DNA of 64,000 nt from Campylorhamphus procurvoides (lineage: Eukaryota; Chordata; Aves; Passeriformes; Dendrocolaptidae), in assembly GCA_013396655.1 (NCBI GenBank), contig WBMV01000084.1:1179809-1243808 (forward strand), in the 5' to 3' direction. The notes below the pieces were generated by a model, which was not told the origin of the DNA, made no database searches, and saw only the letters and a program-made list of their open reading frames with translations. The number at the start of each line of letters is the position of its first letter. The stretch's first letter is position 1. Made by a program: the position numbers and the translations under genes. Shown here piece by piece: positions 11,243 to 22,349 of this stretch.

Positions 11243-12660
11243 GTAAGAAGTTTCCAAACTCTATTTATCCATTGTCCAAAGATTTGTTGCTCTCCCTCCA
11301 CATGTACAGAGTTATGATACCTTTTGGGCCCTACACAGGAATAGAAGTTAGAATCAGTATTCTTGGTACTTTCTCTGCAAGCCTTATGGAAAAAAAGTCA
11401 CATTCATTTAAAGATATTTCCTATTTCTGTGCATGCACAGTGGAGTGAGTTTAAGTCTAGTGACTAAAAAATCCATGGTATAGGTGTTAGGGGGCAATGT
11501 TTTTTCCCATTTTTCTGTTCCAGCTTTGGAAAAGAGTCGGTAAACTTTAAGTGCACTCAAGGGACTATGGCTTTTGTGTAGACACCTGCAAAGTGATTGA
11601 ATTTTACAAATTGTGCAGGCACTCAGACACTTATTAGACAATATTACTAGTGCTATTTGGAAAGAGGGAGCGGAAGAGAAAAGAAATTCTGCATGTGTGA
11701 AGGGGTTCCTTTTACCCTACTTTGGGGAAGAAATTTTTCAGCCAGTGTGGAATGGTGTGGGGAACAAAAATCCTAAAATATGTTCGCATTTGTATTCTCT
11801 CAGTCCTTTGACCAAGACCTGCTCAAACTTCGCCTTCATTTGATGCTGTTGTTTGTTGCATACTTTTTGTAGGGTTGGATTTTAGCAGGTTTCATTCAGT
11901 GTCCTGTGTGTGACCAGTGGGAACCCTGCACCTTCTGCTTGCGCTGCCTGTCACACACACTCTGTGCCTGGTACACAAACTTGCAGCCTCTGTGTAAACT
12001 GCAGTGTGAGCTTTAAGTGGCTTGTTCTCAAGAGGCTCTTGGGTCAGTCACAGGGTACAGCGATGTCTGTTAACAGCATGGCTGTCTTACAAGATTGGTA
12101 CTGAGAAAGCACCAGGGTGAGCATGTGCCTGGTATTCACAGAATGACGTGCTCAGCATCTTCTCTCTGATGCCATGCAAAGTAATATACAGGGCATTTAT
12201 TGTGAATTTCACCCGCATGTCATGAACTTACACACGGTGTGAGCATGTTAATACTGTCTGATGACAATGACATGTGGTTCTTCTGAGGTTGTAACGTGAT
12301 TTTCCTGACATCTTCAAAAGCAACAGCCCTGCTGGGTAAACTTTCAAAGGTGGATAGAAATGTGTGTTTGCACATCAAAATAGGCAATTTACTTCACAAA
12401 CAGGCACCAAGGTGTCCACTTATCCATTTTGCTTATGCAAATACGAGTTTTCACAAGCACAACAGCTGTGCCTGCCCTGTGAATATTTCCATCAGGTAGC
12501 GGATTGTTAACTGAAGGAGACGTGCCTTATGGTGCTGCTTGGGGAGCGTTTTTGGGCGATCGGTTGTGCCAGTACAAGAAGGGTAAAGATAGTCTAAGGA
12601 CACTTAGGCTCACAAGCAGAGTGGTGCAAAACTGGCATTGTGAAATCTTAAGCCGGGGGC
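11243..12660. other. Non-coding flank upstream of the CpG island
   Basis: AT-rich sequence with no recognisable gene. The sequence TATGCAAAT near 12434 is an octamer-like (POU) motif. CpG density starts to rise around 12490-12560 (AGCGGATTG, GACGTG, GGCGATCGG), the shoulder of the island that follows. Confidence 0.5.
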
Positions 12661-13093
12661 AGTTTTGTGAGAAAGGTCACGATCTGGATTCAGGGTGAAG
12701 CCTGCGGGCCCCTGGGCCATGCTCCGTCCATGCCGATTTGGTGTGTAACATATTCAAAGCCTTCCTGCTCCTCCCACGCCCCAGGGCTCTGTCGGGCCCC
12801 GGGGTGCTCCGGGTCCCTTCTGGGCACAGATCTGCGTCCCCTCGGGGCCGGTGCGGGTTCGCAGCGCGCTTTGCGGGGGCACCCAGGTGCGGGCCGTGTG
12901 AGCGCGGGCACCCTGGGATTCCCAGGGCACCCTGCCCGCCCCGCAGCTCCCCCTGCCCGGCCGGACCCCGCGGCAGACCCCTCATTGCCGCAACTTCGCC
13001 GCCAAGCCCCGCACGCCCCATCGCGGACCCCGCGGTGCACCCCGAGGCTCCGCAGCCCGCGCTCGGCGGGGCCGGGCAGTGCCCCCCGCCCGT

Positions 13094-13126
13094 CCCCGCA
13101 GTGTCCCCGCAGTGTCCCCGCTCCGC
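13094..13126. repeat. 11-bp tandem repeat abutting an ambiguous base
   Basis: CCCCGCAGTGT is repeated exactly at 13094-13104 and 13105-13115. A third, diverging copy starts at 13116 and runs to the N at 13127. After the N the composition changes abruptly from GC-rich to TTACACAATGATTTG. This suggests a collapsed or unresolved tandem repeat. Confidence 0.8.
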
Positions 13127-13127
13127 N
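13127..13127. other. Undetermined base (N), possible assembly seam
   Basis: This is the only N in the window. It sits exactly at the boundary between a GC-rich tandem repeat and ordinary sequence, within the promoter island. The true sequence here may be longer. Confidence 0.9.
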
Positions 13128-13246
13128 TTACACAATGATTTGTTTATCTGAGTCGATAAGCCCAGCAGAGCACAGCAGAGCAGAGGGGGCCCGGCCCGGC
13201 CGGGGGGCCCGCAGGTGCCGGGGGCAGGCGGGACGGGGGCCCCGGC

Positions 13247-13273
13247 GGAGGAGGAGGAGGAGGAGGAGGAGGA
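13247..13273. repeat. (GGA)9 microsatellite in promoter
   Basis: Nine uninterrupted GGA triplets lie directly downstream of a guanine-run segment (13201-13240) in the island. The purine-rich strand could adopt triplex or quadruplex structure. Confidence 0.95.
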
Positions 13274-13429
13274 GGTGGCGGGGTGGGTAGAAGTTGCTTC
13301 CCGCGGAGTTGCCGGCGCTGCGGGGCCGCGGCCGGAGCTGCAACAGGCGGCTGCCCTGCCCGCCCCGCCCCGCTCCGCTCCCCGTCCCCGCTCCGCTCCC
13401 CCGCGCCGCCGCTCGCACTTAGTTGCCTG

Positions 13430-13854
13430 AGTCACCCTCGGCACACACACACACACAGACACAGACACACACACGCTCCCTCCCTCCTTGCCTCTCGCAC
13501 GCCCCGATCCGCGGCGTTCCCCGCATTTCCCCCGCGGGGAGCAGGAGCAGCGCTCTCCCCATCGCACCCTCCATCACCCACCCCCGGCCTGGGCGCAGCT
13601 CCCGAGCCGCGCTGCCCCCAGCCCTCGCCTCCCTCCCCTGCTTTTATTTTCCTCTAAAAAGATGAAAGAAGGAATGCCCTCTCTCGCTGCTGCTTCTTCT
13701 CCAGAGCTGCTGCCGCTGCCGCCGCCGCTGCTGCTGGTTAATTGCACATTCAAGTGGAAAATTTTCGGGAGTCAGCAGAAACATTGTATCCAAAAAAGAC
13801 AAAGTCGCAGTTACAGCAACACCGAGGAGATTGTCCCTGGAAAACTTCCTTTCG
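13430..13854 (+). other. Putative first exon (5' UTR), gene unidentified
   Basis: Downstream of the SP1/AP-1 core the sequence changes from pure GC to a leader-like stretch with short GCT/GCC triplet runs (13685-13738). It then becomes more AT-rich and ends at CTTTCG followed by GTAGGA (donor from 13855). The donor is only moderate: +5 is G but +4 is G and -2 is C. The 5' end given is a guess, since CpG-island promoters start diffusely. An ATG at 13661 opens 64 codons to the donor (MKEGMPSLAAASS...). It could be an upstream ORF or a genuine N-terminus, but I do not recognise it. No downstream exon was found to test the frame, so a non-coding leader is the simplest reading. Confidence 0.4.
13442..13474. 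repeat. (CA)n microsatellite with CAGA interruptions
   Basis: Alternating CA for about 33 bp, interrupted twice by AGACA. It lies just after the AP-1 site, within the likely 5' untranslated region. Confidence 0.95.
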
Positions 13855-16800
13855 GTAGGAACCGCAGAGGTTGTTTTTTTTTTTGTTGGCGGCTCTTTTT
13901 GTGTGTTTTCCCCCCCCCGTGTCTCGGCGAGGTTCTGGAGAGCTGTATGGCACAGCTGTCCCCGGCGCTGGTGCGGAGGGCCGGTGGCAGCCTTTGTTCG
14001 CGGAGCAGCGCTTTCAAAGGAAGTGCACTTCCAAGGGGGAGGGAAAACTTATACAGTGCGCCTTTTGTACCCAAATTAAAGCACAGCGGCCCCCCCCCTC
14101 CACACAGAAACAGCGAGGAGGAATAAAGCAAGAGGGGAGGGGGGGAAGTATCTCCTATTTTCACCAAGTTAAAGAAAAAAAAAAAAGTTTGCGCTCTTGC
14201 CTCTGCTGAACGCAGTCCTGGTCGTGATTTTTCTCCTCTTGAAATCTGTTTTAAGTTGAATGGTGTTACCAGTATAAAAATATTTATGAAACAATGAAAT
14301 ACCAGCCACCCACGTTTCTCAGGAGAGTTGTTAACTTATTAGAAACAAGTGCCTGCCTTTGATATGAAGAAATGGAAAGTGACCTCCAGAAGTGCTGGAA
14401 AGTTAGGGAGCAGTTCTGCCCTGCGCCTTCTGAATGTAAATGGCTCCCAGGATTTTTTAGCTGTTCCTTGTTGAACACCCTCTAGGAAAGAAAGGCCAAG
14501 AAACATCAGGTCGTATTGGCGTTTTCTGACGTAAAATAGCATATATAAGAGATGTAAGCTGAAATGGCAGTGCCTCAGGGAAAAAAGTACCTATACAGCT
14601 GTATGCCTATATTAACAGAAGCATATTTGCTTTCCCTTCGTGCTGATAAAGTTTAGAAACACAATATTACTGGTTAGCGGTTTTATAGAGCTGTCTGACC
14701 TGGATAATGGCAAGGTTTGGAGCTGTGTGGAGAACATACAGTTTTCTCCAGCTGCATGTTCAGTTATTATGCAGCACATCTAATATGGAAATCTCTGTGG
14801 GAATGCCTCTTAGGAAAATTCATGTAAATAACTAAGTGCTACCTGCAATTGAATATGAAAACAAAAATGATTGTAATTACATTAGGATTTAATTTAAAAT
14901 TATGTAGGATTCTTCTTACAACCCTAGATTGGGAATGTGTGTCTGTAATGTATGATGTATTCTATATCTATAAATAGTTGGGGAATACCATTATAGGATA
15001 TTAGATTGTACTGGTGGTAAGATGGTGCTATAAAAATGATACAGACCTGTATATTAAATTACTTCTGGGGGTGGGCAAGAAGCTTTCATGTTTGTTTGTG
15101 TGTGTGTTTATATATGTTTTTATGTATATACATATATGCATCCTTTATTTGGGAATAGAAATACAGGAATTAATACAGTGGATGTTCTGAAAACACAAAA
15201 TTGAGGATTTTATATTTGGGTCATGTTCTGAGCTTGCAAGTTTTTAAAATCAACTTTTTGGAATTATTTTCGTTAAGGGTAAACTTTTTCTGAGATGCAT
15301 TTATTTTTCATCTTCACGGTAAAACATGCCTTTTCAGCACTGCACTGGTTTCTAATTAGGTCATAAGGCGTTTTCTATATCAGTAGGGATAATTCAGCAT
15401 TTTGTTTGCTCCAGGTTTTTATCAGCTGACCAAGCAGAAATTTTGGATGTGAAGGATTTATTTCAATTTTTCTTGTAACTAATCTAGAAATACCTTTGGA
15501 AAGTTCTTTATCGCTAAACACATTAGGTGTATTTTGAGCATCAATTTTGCACACGCTGCTTTGGTGAAGTAAATATTATTAGCCTTTTAACCCAGGAGAG
15601 TGTAACAACAGCCCTTGAGATTCAAATTGTGGTTTTATATTCTGTACAGTTTCTTAGTGCTGAGTGGGGTGTACGTGAGCAGTGAAGCAGAGGAAAAATT
15701 CTGATTTGACAGGAATCTTAGTAAAGACAGACTGTGCTTAAAGGAGTTTTAATTAAACAACTAGAAAAGAACAACAGAAACTTAATTATGAGCTAGACCC
15801 GCCGTGACTTTCCAGCTGAGAAATGATAGTGTATTGTGATGTGTGGAGATGTGTGAGCATGTGTGTAGCATGTTTGGTGTAATTTGTAACTAGTGTTTTT
15901 TTGTTGTTGTTGTTGCTGGACGGTGTAGTGGTTTTGGATATCGTCAGGGTGGTTTTCAGCCTTTGTTTGTCCATGCCTGAAAAAGTTAAGCTCAGCTGAG
16001 TCACATGCAGAGGAAAAAAAAGATTTCTTCCCTCTTTCTGTTGTAGATAATACTGTAAGCCAACTTTTAAGCAGGCAATACTGTAATAAAAACTTCTGGA
16101 GCTATAGAGAAATTCTGGTTTCTTTCACTTCAAAAAAAGTGAAAGGTAAAAATATGTAGTTGTGTATTATGATACAGCTGTCAGTTTTCAGTCTATAAAG
16201 TAGGATGGCTACACTGTTGGAAGGATTTCACTAGAAGTAATCTGATTTTATTAGAAGGTGCCTAAGACTGTTTCCAAAACATGGAGATTTTGTGTACAGT
16301 TCTGAACGTGTGTCTGGGAGAAGGTTACCTTCAAACATGTTATGAACTCATGGCTTCTGTCTGTGTATATACATGCATACATCACTCTTTCTATCTGGTA
16401 CTTCCTTGTGACACAAATATTAATGCTGTATCTTTCCAGAGACGGTTTAAAAAATCTCTCTTTCTGTAGTGATTCCATTTATTTAAGGAGAAAATGTTTG
16501 CTGGATCCAGTCCTTAGTCAGGTTAAAGTGACCGGGATGACTCATAGGAATAAACATTTGCTGGATCAAATACTAAGATATTTAGAGCATATGCTTTATG
16601 TACATGGTTAGTATGATATTTGATGTCTAAAGAAGGACATCTTTGATTAAAAAGATTATCAATTTGACACACATACTTTTTCAAATTATTGCACGGAGCT
16701 TATGTTCTGATTTGCTTGTAATCTGTCTAAAACTGGAAGGCAAATTTCTATTAACAGTTCATCACTCATTCCATTTGCGCTCTTATTCATAGCATGTGCA

Positions 16801-17883
16801 AATATGAAGTGAGGGCTGACTTTTTAGAAATCTGGTCTAAATTCAGGTTGATTCCATCAGCTTCATACAGACTGTTGCTGTATTACATTGACTGTAATGA
16901 GGGTGCAAATTGGTCCTTTAGAAATGATTTTGAAGTCCCCAGTTCATCAGAGGGACCTACTTTTTCATGAGAGAAACAGTACTTATTTCTGGGATTGGAG
17001 ATTTAGTTACTGTTCTGCCACGAGGTTGCACTTTGCCATTAGTGCTTGCAACAAGTAGGAATGTTTTATATTCCTAAACTGCAGTCATTTACTATTAAAA
17101 AATAATTTAAATGAGTCTCAACAAAATTTTAGAACTTTGAAGGAGTAAATCATCTCTGTGAAAGCAAGGGCTGTTAGAGGGTTTGTGACAGTTTATGCAA
17201 GTACTGTATAATTTAAATTGCGTTCTGTGATATATGAACAGATTAATGGCATTATTTATTGTAAAGCCAACCGACTCTAAGCCATGCTGAAGACATATTT
17301 TCAGAAGAAAAATCTCTGCAATAAATTCCCACTTTATGACCATATCTTGCTTTCTGTTCTCGCACAAAACTCCTTTTGACTTTTGCAAGTGGAACAAGGA
17401 TGGAATAATATTTCCTGGAATAAATTTGTGTTTGGTTTTTAACGATTGCTCATTTCCAAAACAGAAGAGTGTAAAAAGTTGCAGGCTTCACTCCTTTGAG
17501 GCAGTATCTTCAAATCTGCTCCTCAGATCTGTCACATAAAATTCAGCTACAAGTTTTCTGATTAAATACACCAAACCTCCTCTGTTTTTGTATGAAATCC
17601 TGATCCCACTGCAGTCACTGTGAGTTTTATCATGTTACTGGTAAAGCCAAAATTTCTCTGTGTGTTGATGCAGATTCAGCAACTTTTATACCGTATCAGG
17701 TTATTAACCATCCACTAGAATTATTAAAATACAGGGATTGAAGTAAAAATCTGGATGGTAGCAGCTAATTTGAGCTATTCTATATGGGCAGTCCATGAAT
17801 GTCTCAAAGAGTAATGCACCATGTGCTCCGTGCCCTTATTTGTTAGATGGATTTCTGTACATGCATTGGGAACATGATGAAAA
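13855..17883 (+). other. Putative first intron, proximal part
   Basis: AT-rich non-coding sequence. Just after the donor there are T-, C- and A-homopolymer runs (13873-13884, 13910-13917, 14176-14186). Around 15090-15145 there is a TG/TA-rich tract. A (TTG)5 run lies near 15900-15915. At 16122-16145 CTTTCACTT/AAGTGAAAG form a 9-bp hairpin with a 6-nt loop. The 11-mer TTTGCTGGATC occurs twice 60 bp apart near 16500 and 16560. No exon is recognised. Confidence 0.4.
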
Positions 17884-18076
17884 TCCGCGGGGTGTATAAA
17901 GGGTTTACAGACATTGCCCGGTTGGCGCGGGGCTGTGACCCCATTTCCTCGTCCCTCCAGCTTGTGCCTGGTTTGTCAGAGCCAGCCCGGCTGAGTTTGG
18001 CTCCCAGCCAGTCGAAGGTATCACCTACAACTTTTTGTCCATTGTCTCCTACTCGTTGTTTATCGGAACGACGTGA
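17884..18076. promoter_or_regulatory. CpG-retaining islet, candidate enhancer
   Basis: About 12 CpGs occur in 190 bp (CCGCGG, GGCGCGG, GTCGAAG, ATCGGAACGACGTG and others), in strong contrast to the CpG-poor DNA on both sides. It also includes TATAAA near 17897 and a SOX-type core CCATTGTC near 18038. It lies 4 kb downstream of the main island. A 91-codon open frame covers it but has no recognisable content. CpG retention in an AT-rich intron often marks hypomethylated regulatory DNA. Confidence 0.4.
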
Positions 18077-21000
18077 TTATTCCCTCAGCATCCTGTTGTA
18101 CCTTTGCAAGTGGCCTTCTTGAGTTTCCAGCTCTCCTCAGCTTGTCCCTAAACTTTGGGGCCGGAGTGAGCCTGTGTGGCTGCAGGAGCAGGCGAGCACA
18201 GAATACAAGTTGGTTTGCTAGCAGGTCAGGAGGTAGAGTGTGAAATCTCAGTGTGCTGGGAGGGGGAAGGGAAGGCAGGGCTAGGATTATGTGTAAAACT
18301 ATTAAAATGCTATTGACTGGGAATCTAAAACAATGACGAGTGCTGTTGTTTTTACAGATACATGAACTGAAAACTGCTGCTAATGATGGGAAATGTTAAT
18401 TATGTGAGAACATATTGAACTTATATTCTCTGGCATGAACTTTTTTAAATGCATCAACTGTGCTGCCTTTTATGCGCACAGCTTTCTAATTATCATAATT
18501 CAGTACAGCTCTGGCTTTTGGAAAGAGTTCAAGTGCAATCTCAACTTAACATGAAAGGAGTTTGTTTTTTGGTTTTTGTTTGTTTTTTTTGAACTGAGAA
18601 TGTTCAAGAACAATTTCAGAAGATAATCTAAAAATGCTACATACTTAGCTGGGTAAAGTCAGAAAATAAATATGTTCCCATAACTGCCTATCAAAGGAGA
18701 ACAGATTATTAGAACAGAAAGTTATCTGTTTTTCTTATTATGTCTTTCACACTCCTACAGAACACAGCCAAAAGCACATTTTCATAATTGAATACCATAG
18801 ACAGATCTACTATATATTGATTGACAGTACTTTTTATTTTGTCAATTTTTGAAATTATTGAGTGGATTCCTGTGTTGTTATGAAAAGATTATTTTTCTCA
18901 AATAGTAAGTAAAAAAGATTTTATTTTCTTAAATAAAGCAGGAAGACAACTTTCGCTTTGGAATTAACCAGTTGTGTTTCTGTAATGGATTCAAGGCCCA
19001 TTCTGAATGGTCCTTACTGGTCAGGATTCACACCTTATCTTTGTGGAGCTTGAGGAGGTTGTAAATATCAGGTCTTTCTAAAGCTCTCAAAAGTGGTTTG
19101 GGTTTTGTATTTTGTTCATTGTTTTGGTTTCTTTTTTTTTTTTCTTTTTCAGGGGAAAAGACATTTCATTTAACTTGCACTTGAATTATCCTTTCACAGA
19201 TTTTTTTTTTGTATGTGATCAAATTGCTAGTTTCCACATCACACCCCCCACAATTTTTTTGCCTTTTCCGTTACTGCAGTACATGCTACATTTCTGAAAT
19301 GCAAAGAAAGCCCCAGTGAAACAAAATGACTTCATTTGAGCTGGCACTTAAGAGCAGAATTCACTTCCATAGTGCTGAAATAAAAGAAGCCAAGTGTTTT
19401 AAATAGCCACTCCCCTAGGCCAGAGTGTTTTTAGAAAAGCTCATTGTCTAGATTTGAGCTGTAGCAGTATGCCTGCCTCTGTTAAATCTCCTGATCCAGA
19501 CAGCTCGATTTCTAAAGTTGACATCTGGTTTACTCTTTGTTCACCTGTTTAAAAAAAAAATGCAAATAGGCGAGTGTGCCATTGCCCTAGAGCTCTGCAA
19601 AAAAATAAAAATGCTGTTGACAGTTTGTCAAATAGTGCTTCCAGTCTAAGACTGCAGTAGCCTATTGTTATGGCAGCAACAGGCAACAGAAGTTGTGGCA
19701 CCATATGGCTAGTATATGCTTCAGATAAGCTATCTGTTAATTTAGCTTATCAGTAGCGTTTTGATATGCCTCATGTTTGAATCGCCAACCGGTAAGGCCT
19801 TGGGTATTTTTGGTGCCAAATTATTCCTTAACATTATAGACATCACAATTATTCCCTTGGTGGAATCTCTCACCATTCAGTCACCTCATGGTGCTTATTT
19901 TTGGAATTAGCTGGCTTGTTTTTTTACATGGTTGTCTTTCTGTTGGGGGATTATAATTCAGGAATGACATTTTGGTTTTGAGGGGAGAAAATGTCAGAAC
20001 AGACTTTGGAAGGAAAGGTAAATTCAGAGAGGTTTAATGGATTAAAGCCTCTGCTATGTGTATCTCAATTTAAAAAATATGGTGATTTGGGACAGTAATT
20101 AATGAGGAAAAGGAAATTTAATTCACACTTAATCTGTCACCACCACGTGTATGTACCTTTTTGTCCTAAAGCTGGTTTACAGTTTAAAATAAAAGGCAAA
20201 ACTCTGTAAGCAGTTTCATTTTCCACATCCTTGGTTTTACCTTTATTCTTTCAAAACATTAACCTTTAAAAACAGTTGTGTCCTTATATCTACTGTCAGC
20301 TGATCTTTCGAGATTTTTTCTCGCTGCTTTTTCCACAATCAACTGAAAGCCTTGTAGAAGACTTCAAGACTCAGTGGAAGTTCCTTCATCTTCCCCTTAC
20401 CCCTGCCTTTCTTTGGCTGTAATTATTTTGTTGCAGGAAAAGTCTCAAGCCATAAATACAGCCTTCCATTCAATGCCTCAGTGGTGTCCTTAGGGTTGGA
20501 TCTGCCCGCATTGCTCTCTGACCTTGCAGCACATTCCACTGTGTCTTCTGCCCTACAGGCTCTGCCTTGCTGTTCCTTACAGGGCACCACAGCTGCCCCT
20601 GCTTGCCTGGACCCTCCTCTTTCCCTGGGCATGCACACAGTTGCTCTTGGGCAGCACTTGGTTAGGCTCTCCTTCCTTTGGATCATGACGTCTTTTTGAT
20701 TTCCTCCTTTTGCAGTCTGTCCTGCCAGGTGTTCCTTATCCTGTCTCTCGTGCTGCTGTTCATGGATTTGGTGTCACTGTTGGGTCCCTTTGCCCATTGC
20801 AGTTTCCTGCTGCTCCCTTGCCTTGGCTATTGAAAAGAAAGGGCCACTTGTGCTTGTCATGCCTTTCATGTCCAGGATCCTTAATGACCAATAAAAGGAC
20901 CAGATTCTCTCTCGAAGAAATTTACAGTCATCTTCTAAATCTGCTTGCTGACACCACTTTTTTAGCAATGAAAGGAGGTCAAAGAGAAGTAAATTTTTCT

Positions 21001-22341
21001 CCTGTCTGTTTGGAACAGAGAAATATGACAGTCTGAACAGTCGCCATTCTTTAACATCCCACTGAAGTCCACCCAGATGAACTGCATGGAAAAAGGCAGG
21101 AGCTGACAGGGCACCAGGGGCCAGCCGGGTGGGCAGTGAAGTGAGAGGTGATGCTCCCACCTTGCTGCTCTGCCTGAGTTTACATAGACACCTGGTTTGG
21201 CATCTGAGGCTGCTGAGGGGCATCTAGTTTCTCTGCAGGGTCATGAAATGTGAGCATCTGTCCACTTAGAGCTGGTTTGGGGGTCACCTCAAACTTTAAA
21301 TCTGTGTAAAATTCAGATTTAGAGTTCAGGTCCATGGTGTGACTCATGCAGTTTGATGATAATAATGTTTTTTGGCTTCTGGCTCATTGCAGATTAGACC
21401 TGTAATCTCTCATTCTGGTGTGATTAGGGGGAAGGTAAGCAAAGGCGCTGGGAAAGGAGAGGTATTGAGACTTCCAGCTCTCTGAGGCACATGTGCATCT
21501 TTATTATAAGTAATTTCTAAGTGCTTAATGTATCTAGTTTTCCCCCATAATGATTATGGCTGTCTTTGGATTGCTGAGTCCATTAAAACATAACAAATCT
21601 ATGTTTATTTGGTACACTAAGATGCATCTTTCATACAGTGGGGGTGAAGTTTTGGTTTATTTGGTATCTGCTCGACTTGGCTTTACTAGTGTTTTATTGG
21701 TTCTAGTCATTGCTTTGTGATAGGAAATCCATAGCTCCAAATAATGTGCATTTTGCTCTTTAAATTGACTGTTACTTATGCATAGTAATTTCTTGCTGTG
21801 CTTCTGGCATATTTACTATATGCTTACTGACCAGTTGTAGATAAAGAGCTGAAGGGGCACATTTGAAAGGCAGTTTTAAATATGCAGCTTCCTGTACAGA
21901 TTCACTTTAGCCTCTAGTGTTAGTAATAATTTTTGTTGGTGAAACAATGACCCATAAATAACTTTATTGTCCACAATCTCTTAAAACAATGCAAAGAATG
22001 CCAAAGGTTAGTATAATTATTATAGTTCTTGATTGCTTGAAAAGTTAACTAATATTCTGGCATCTGAGATTTTGGAAACAAATTAAAGAACCGTTTTTTA
22101 GGTAGCAGGCTGCTTTAATGGTTCTTCTGTATTAAGGAGAGTACAGTATTGTAAGTTATTTATTTCTGGGCATGCAGTACAGGGTGAAGAGCCTGCAATT
22201 CAGCTAGCAATGCCTCTGTGCCCTGAGGTAAACTCTATTTCACAAAGGGAATTTTGATTATGGTCTACTGCTCTGTAGCATAGTAGAGGCTTCAAGAGGC
22301 AAGTGGTAAATGCTACCAAAGAAAAGCTGGATTGGAGCCAC
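18077..22341 (+). other. Intronic AT-rich DNA
   Basis: No exon or transposon is recognised. Homeodomain-type cores cluster near 18486-18502 (TAATTATCATAATT). At 19713-19752 GATAAGCTA and TAGCTTATC form a 9-bp inverted repeat with a 10-nt spacer, a paired GATA site. A long polypyrimidine tract with CAG at 19130-19152 looks like an acceptor but has no matching donor. The 20.4-21.2 kb part is less AT-rich, with nothing recognisable. Confidence 0.45.
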
Positions 22342-22349
22342 TGACGTCA
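22342..22349. promoter_or_regulatory. Perfect CRE palindrome TGACGTCA
   Basis: An exact cAMP-response element in otherwise CpG-poor intron. CREB/ATF proteins bind this sequence; function here is unproven. Confidence 0.4.

Larger units (their letters stand above)
12740..13660 (+). promoter_or_regulatory. CpG-island promoter, TATA-less
   Basis: This is by far the densest CpG stretch in the window, with GC visibly above 70% from 12770 to 13630, in a genome segment that is otherwise CpG-poor. It contains GC boxes (CCCCGCCCC at 13363-13371 and neighbours), a perfect AP-1 site TGAGTCA at 13428-13434, and a GATA pair in inverted orientation, TTATC(6 nt)GATAA, at 13144-13159. No TATA box is visible. 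CpG-island promoters of this type usually start at several sites and often serve developmental or housekeeping genes. The rightward direction is preferred because a plausible donor follows at 13855 and no good minus-strand donor is seen to the left. The long overlapping frames on both strands are a by-product of few stops in GC-rich DNA. Confidence 0.8.

Noticed and set aside
12667..14126. Long open frames on both strands (up to 296 codons) in the CpG island
   Set aside because: Few stops are expected in DNA above 70% GC. The frames overlap on both strands, are low-complexity (Pro, Arg, Ala, Gly), and two of them cross the N. No known protein is recognised.
19130..19152. Strong acceptor-like T tract ending TTTTTCAG
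   Set aside because: No donor of reasonable strength lies within typical exon length, and no open frame of note.
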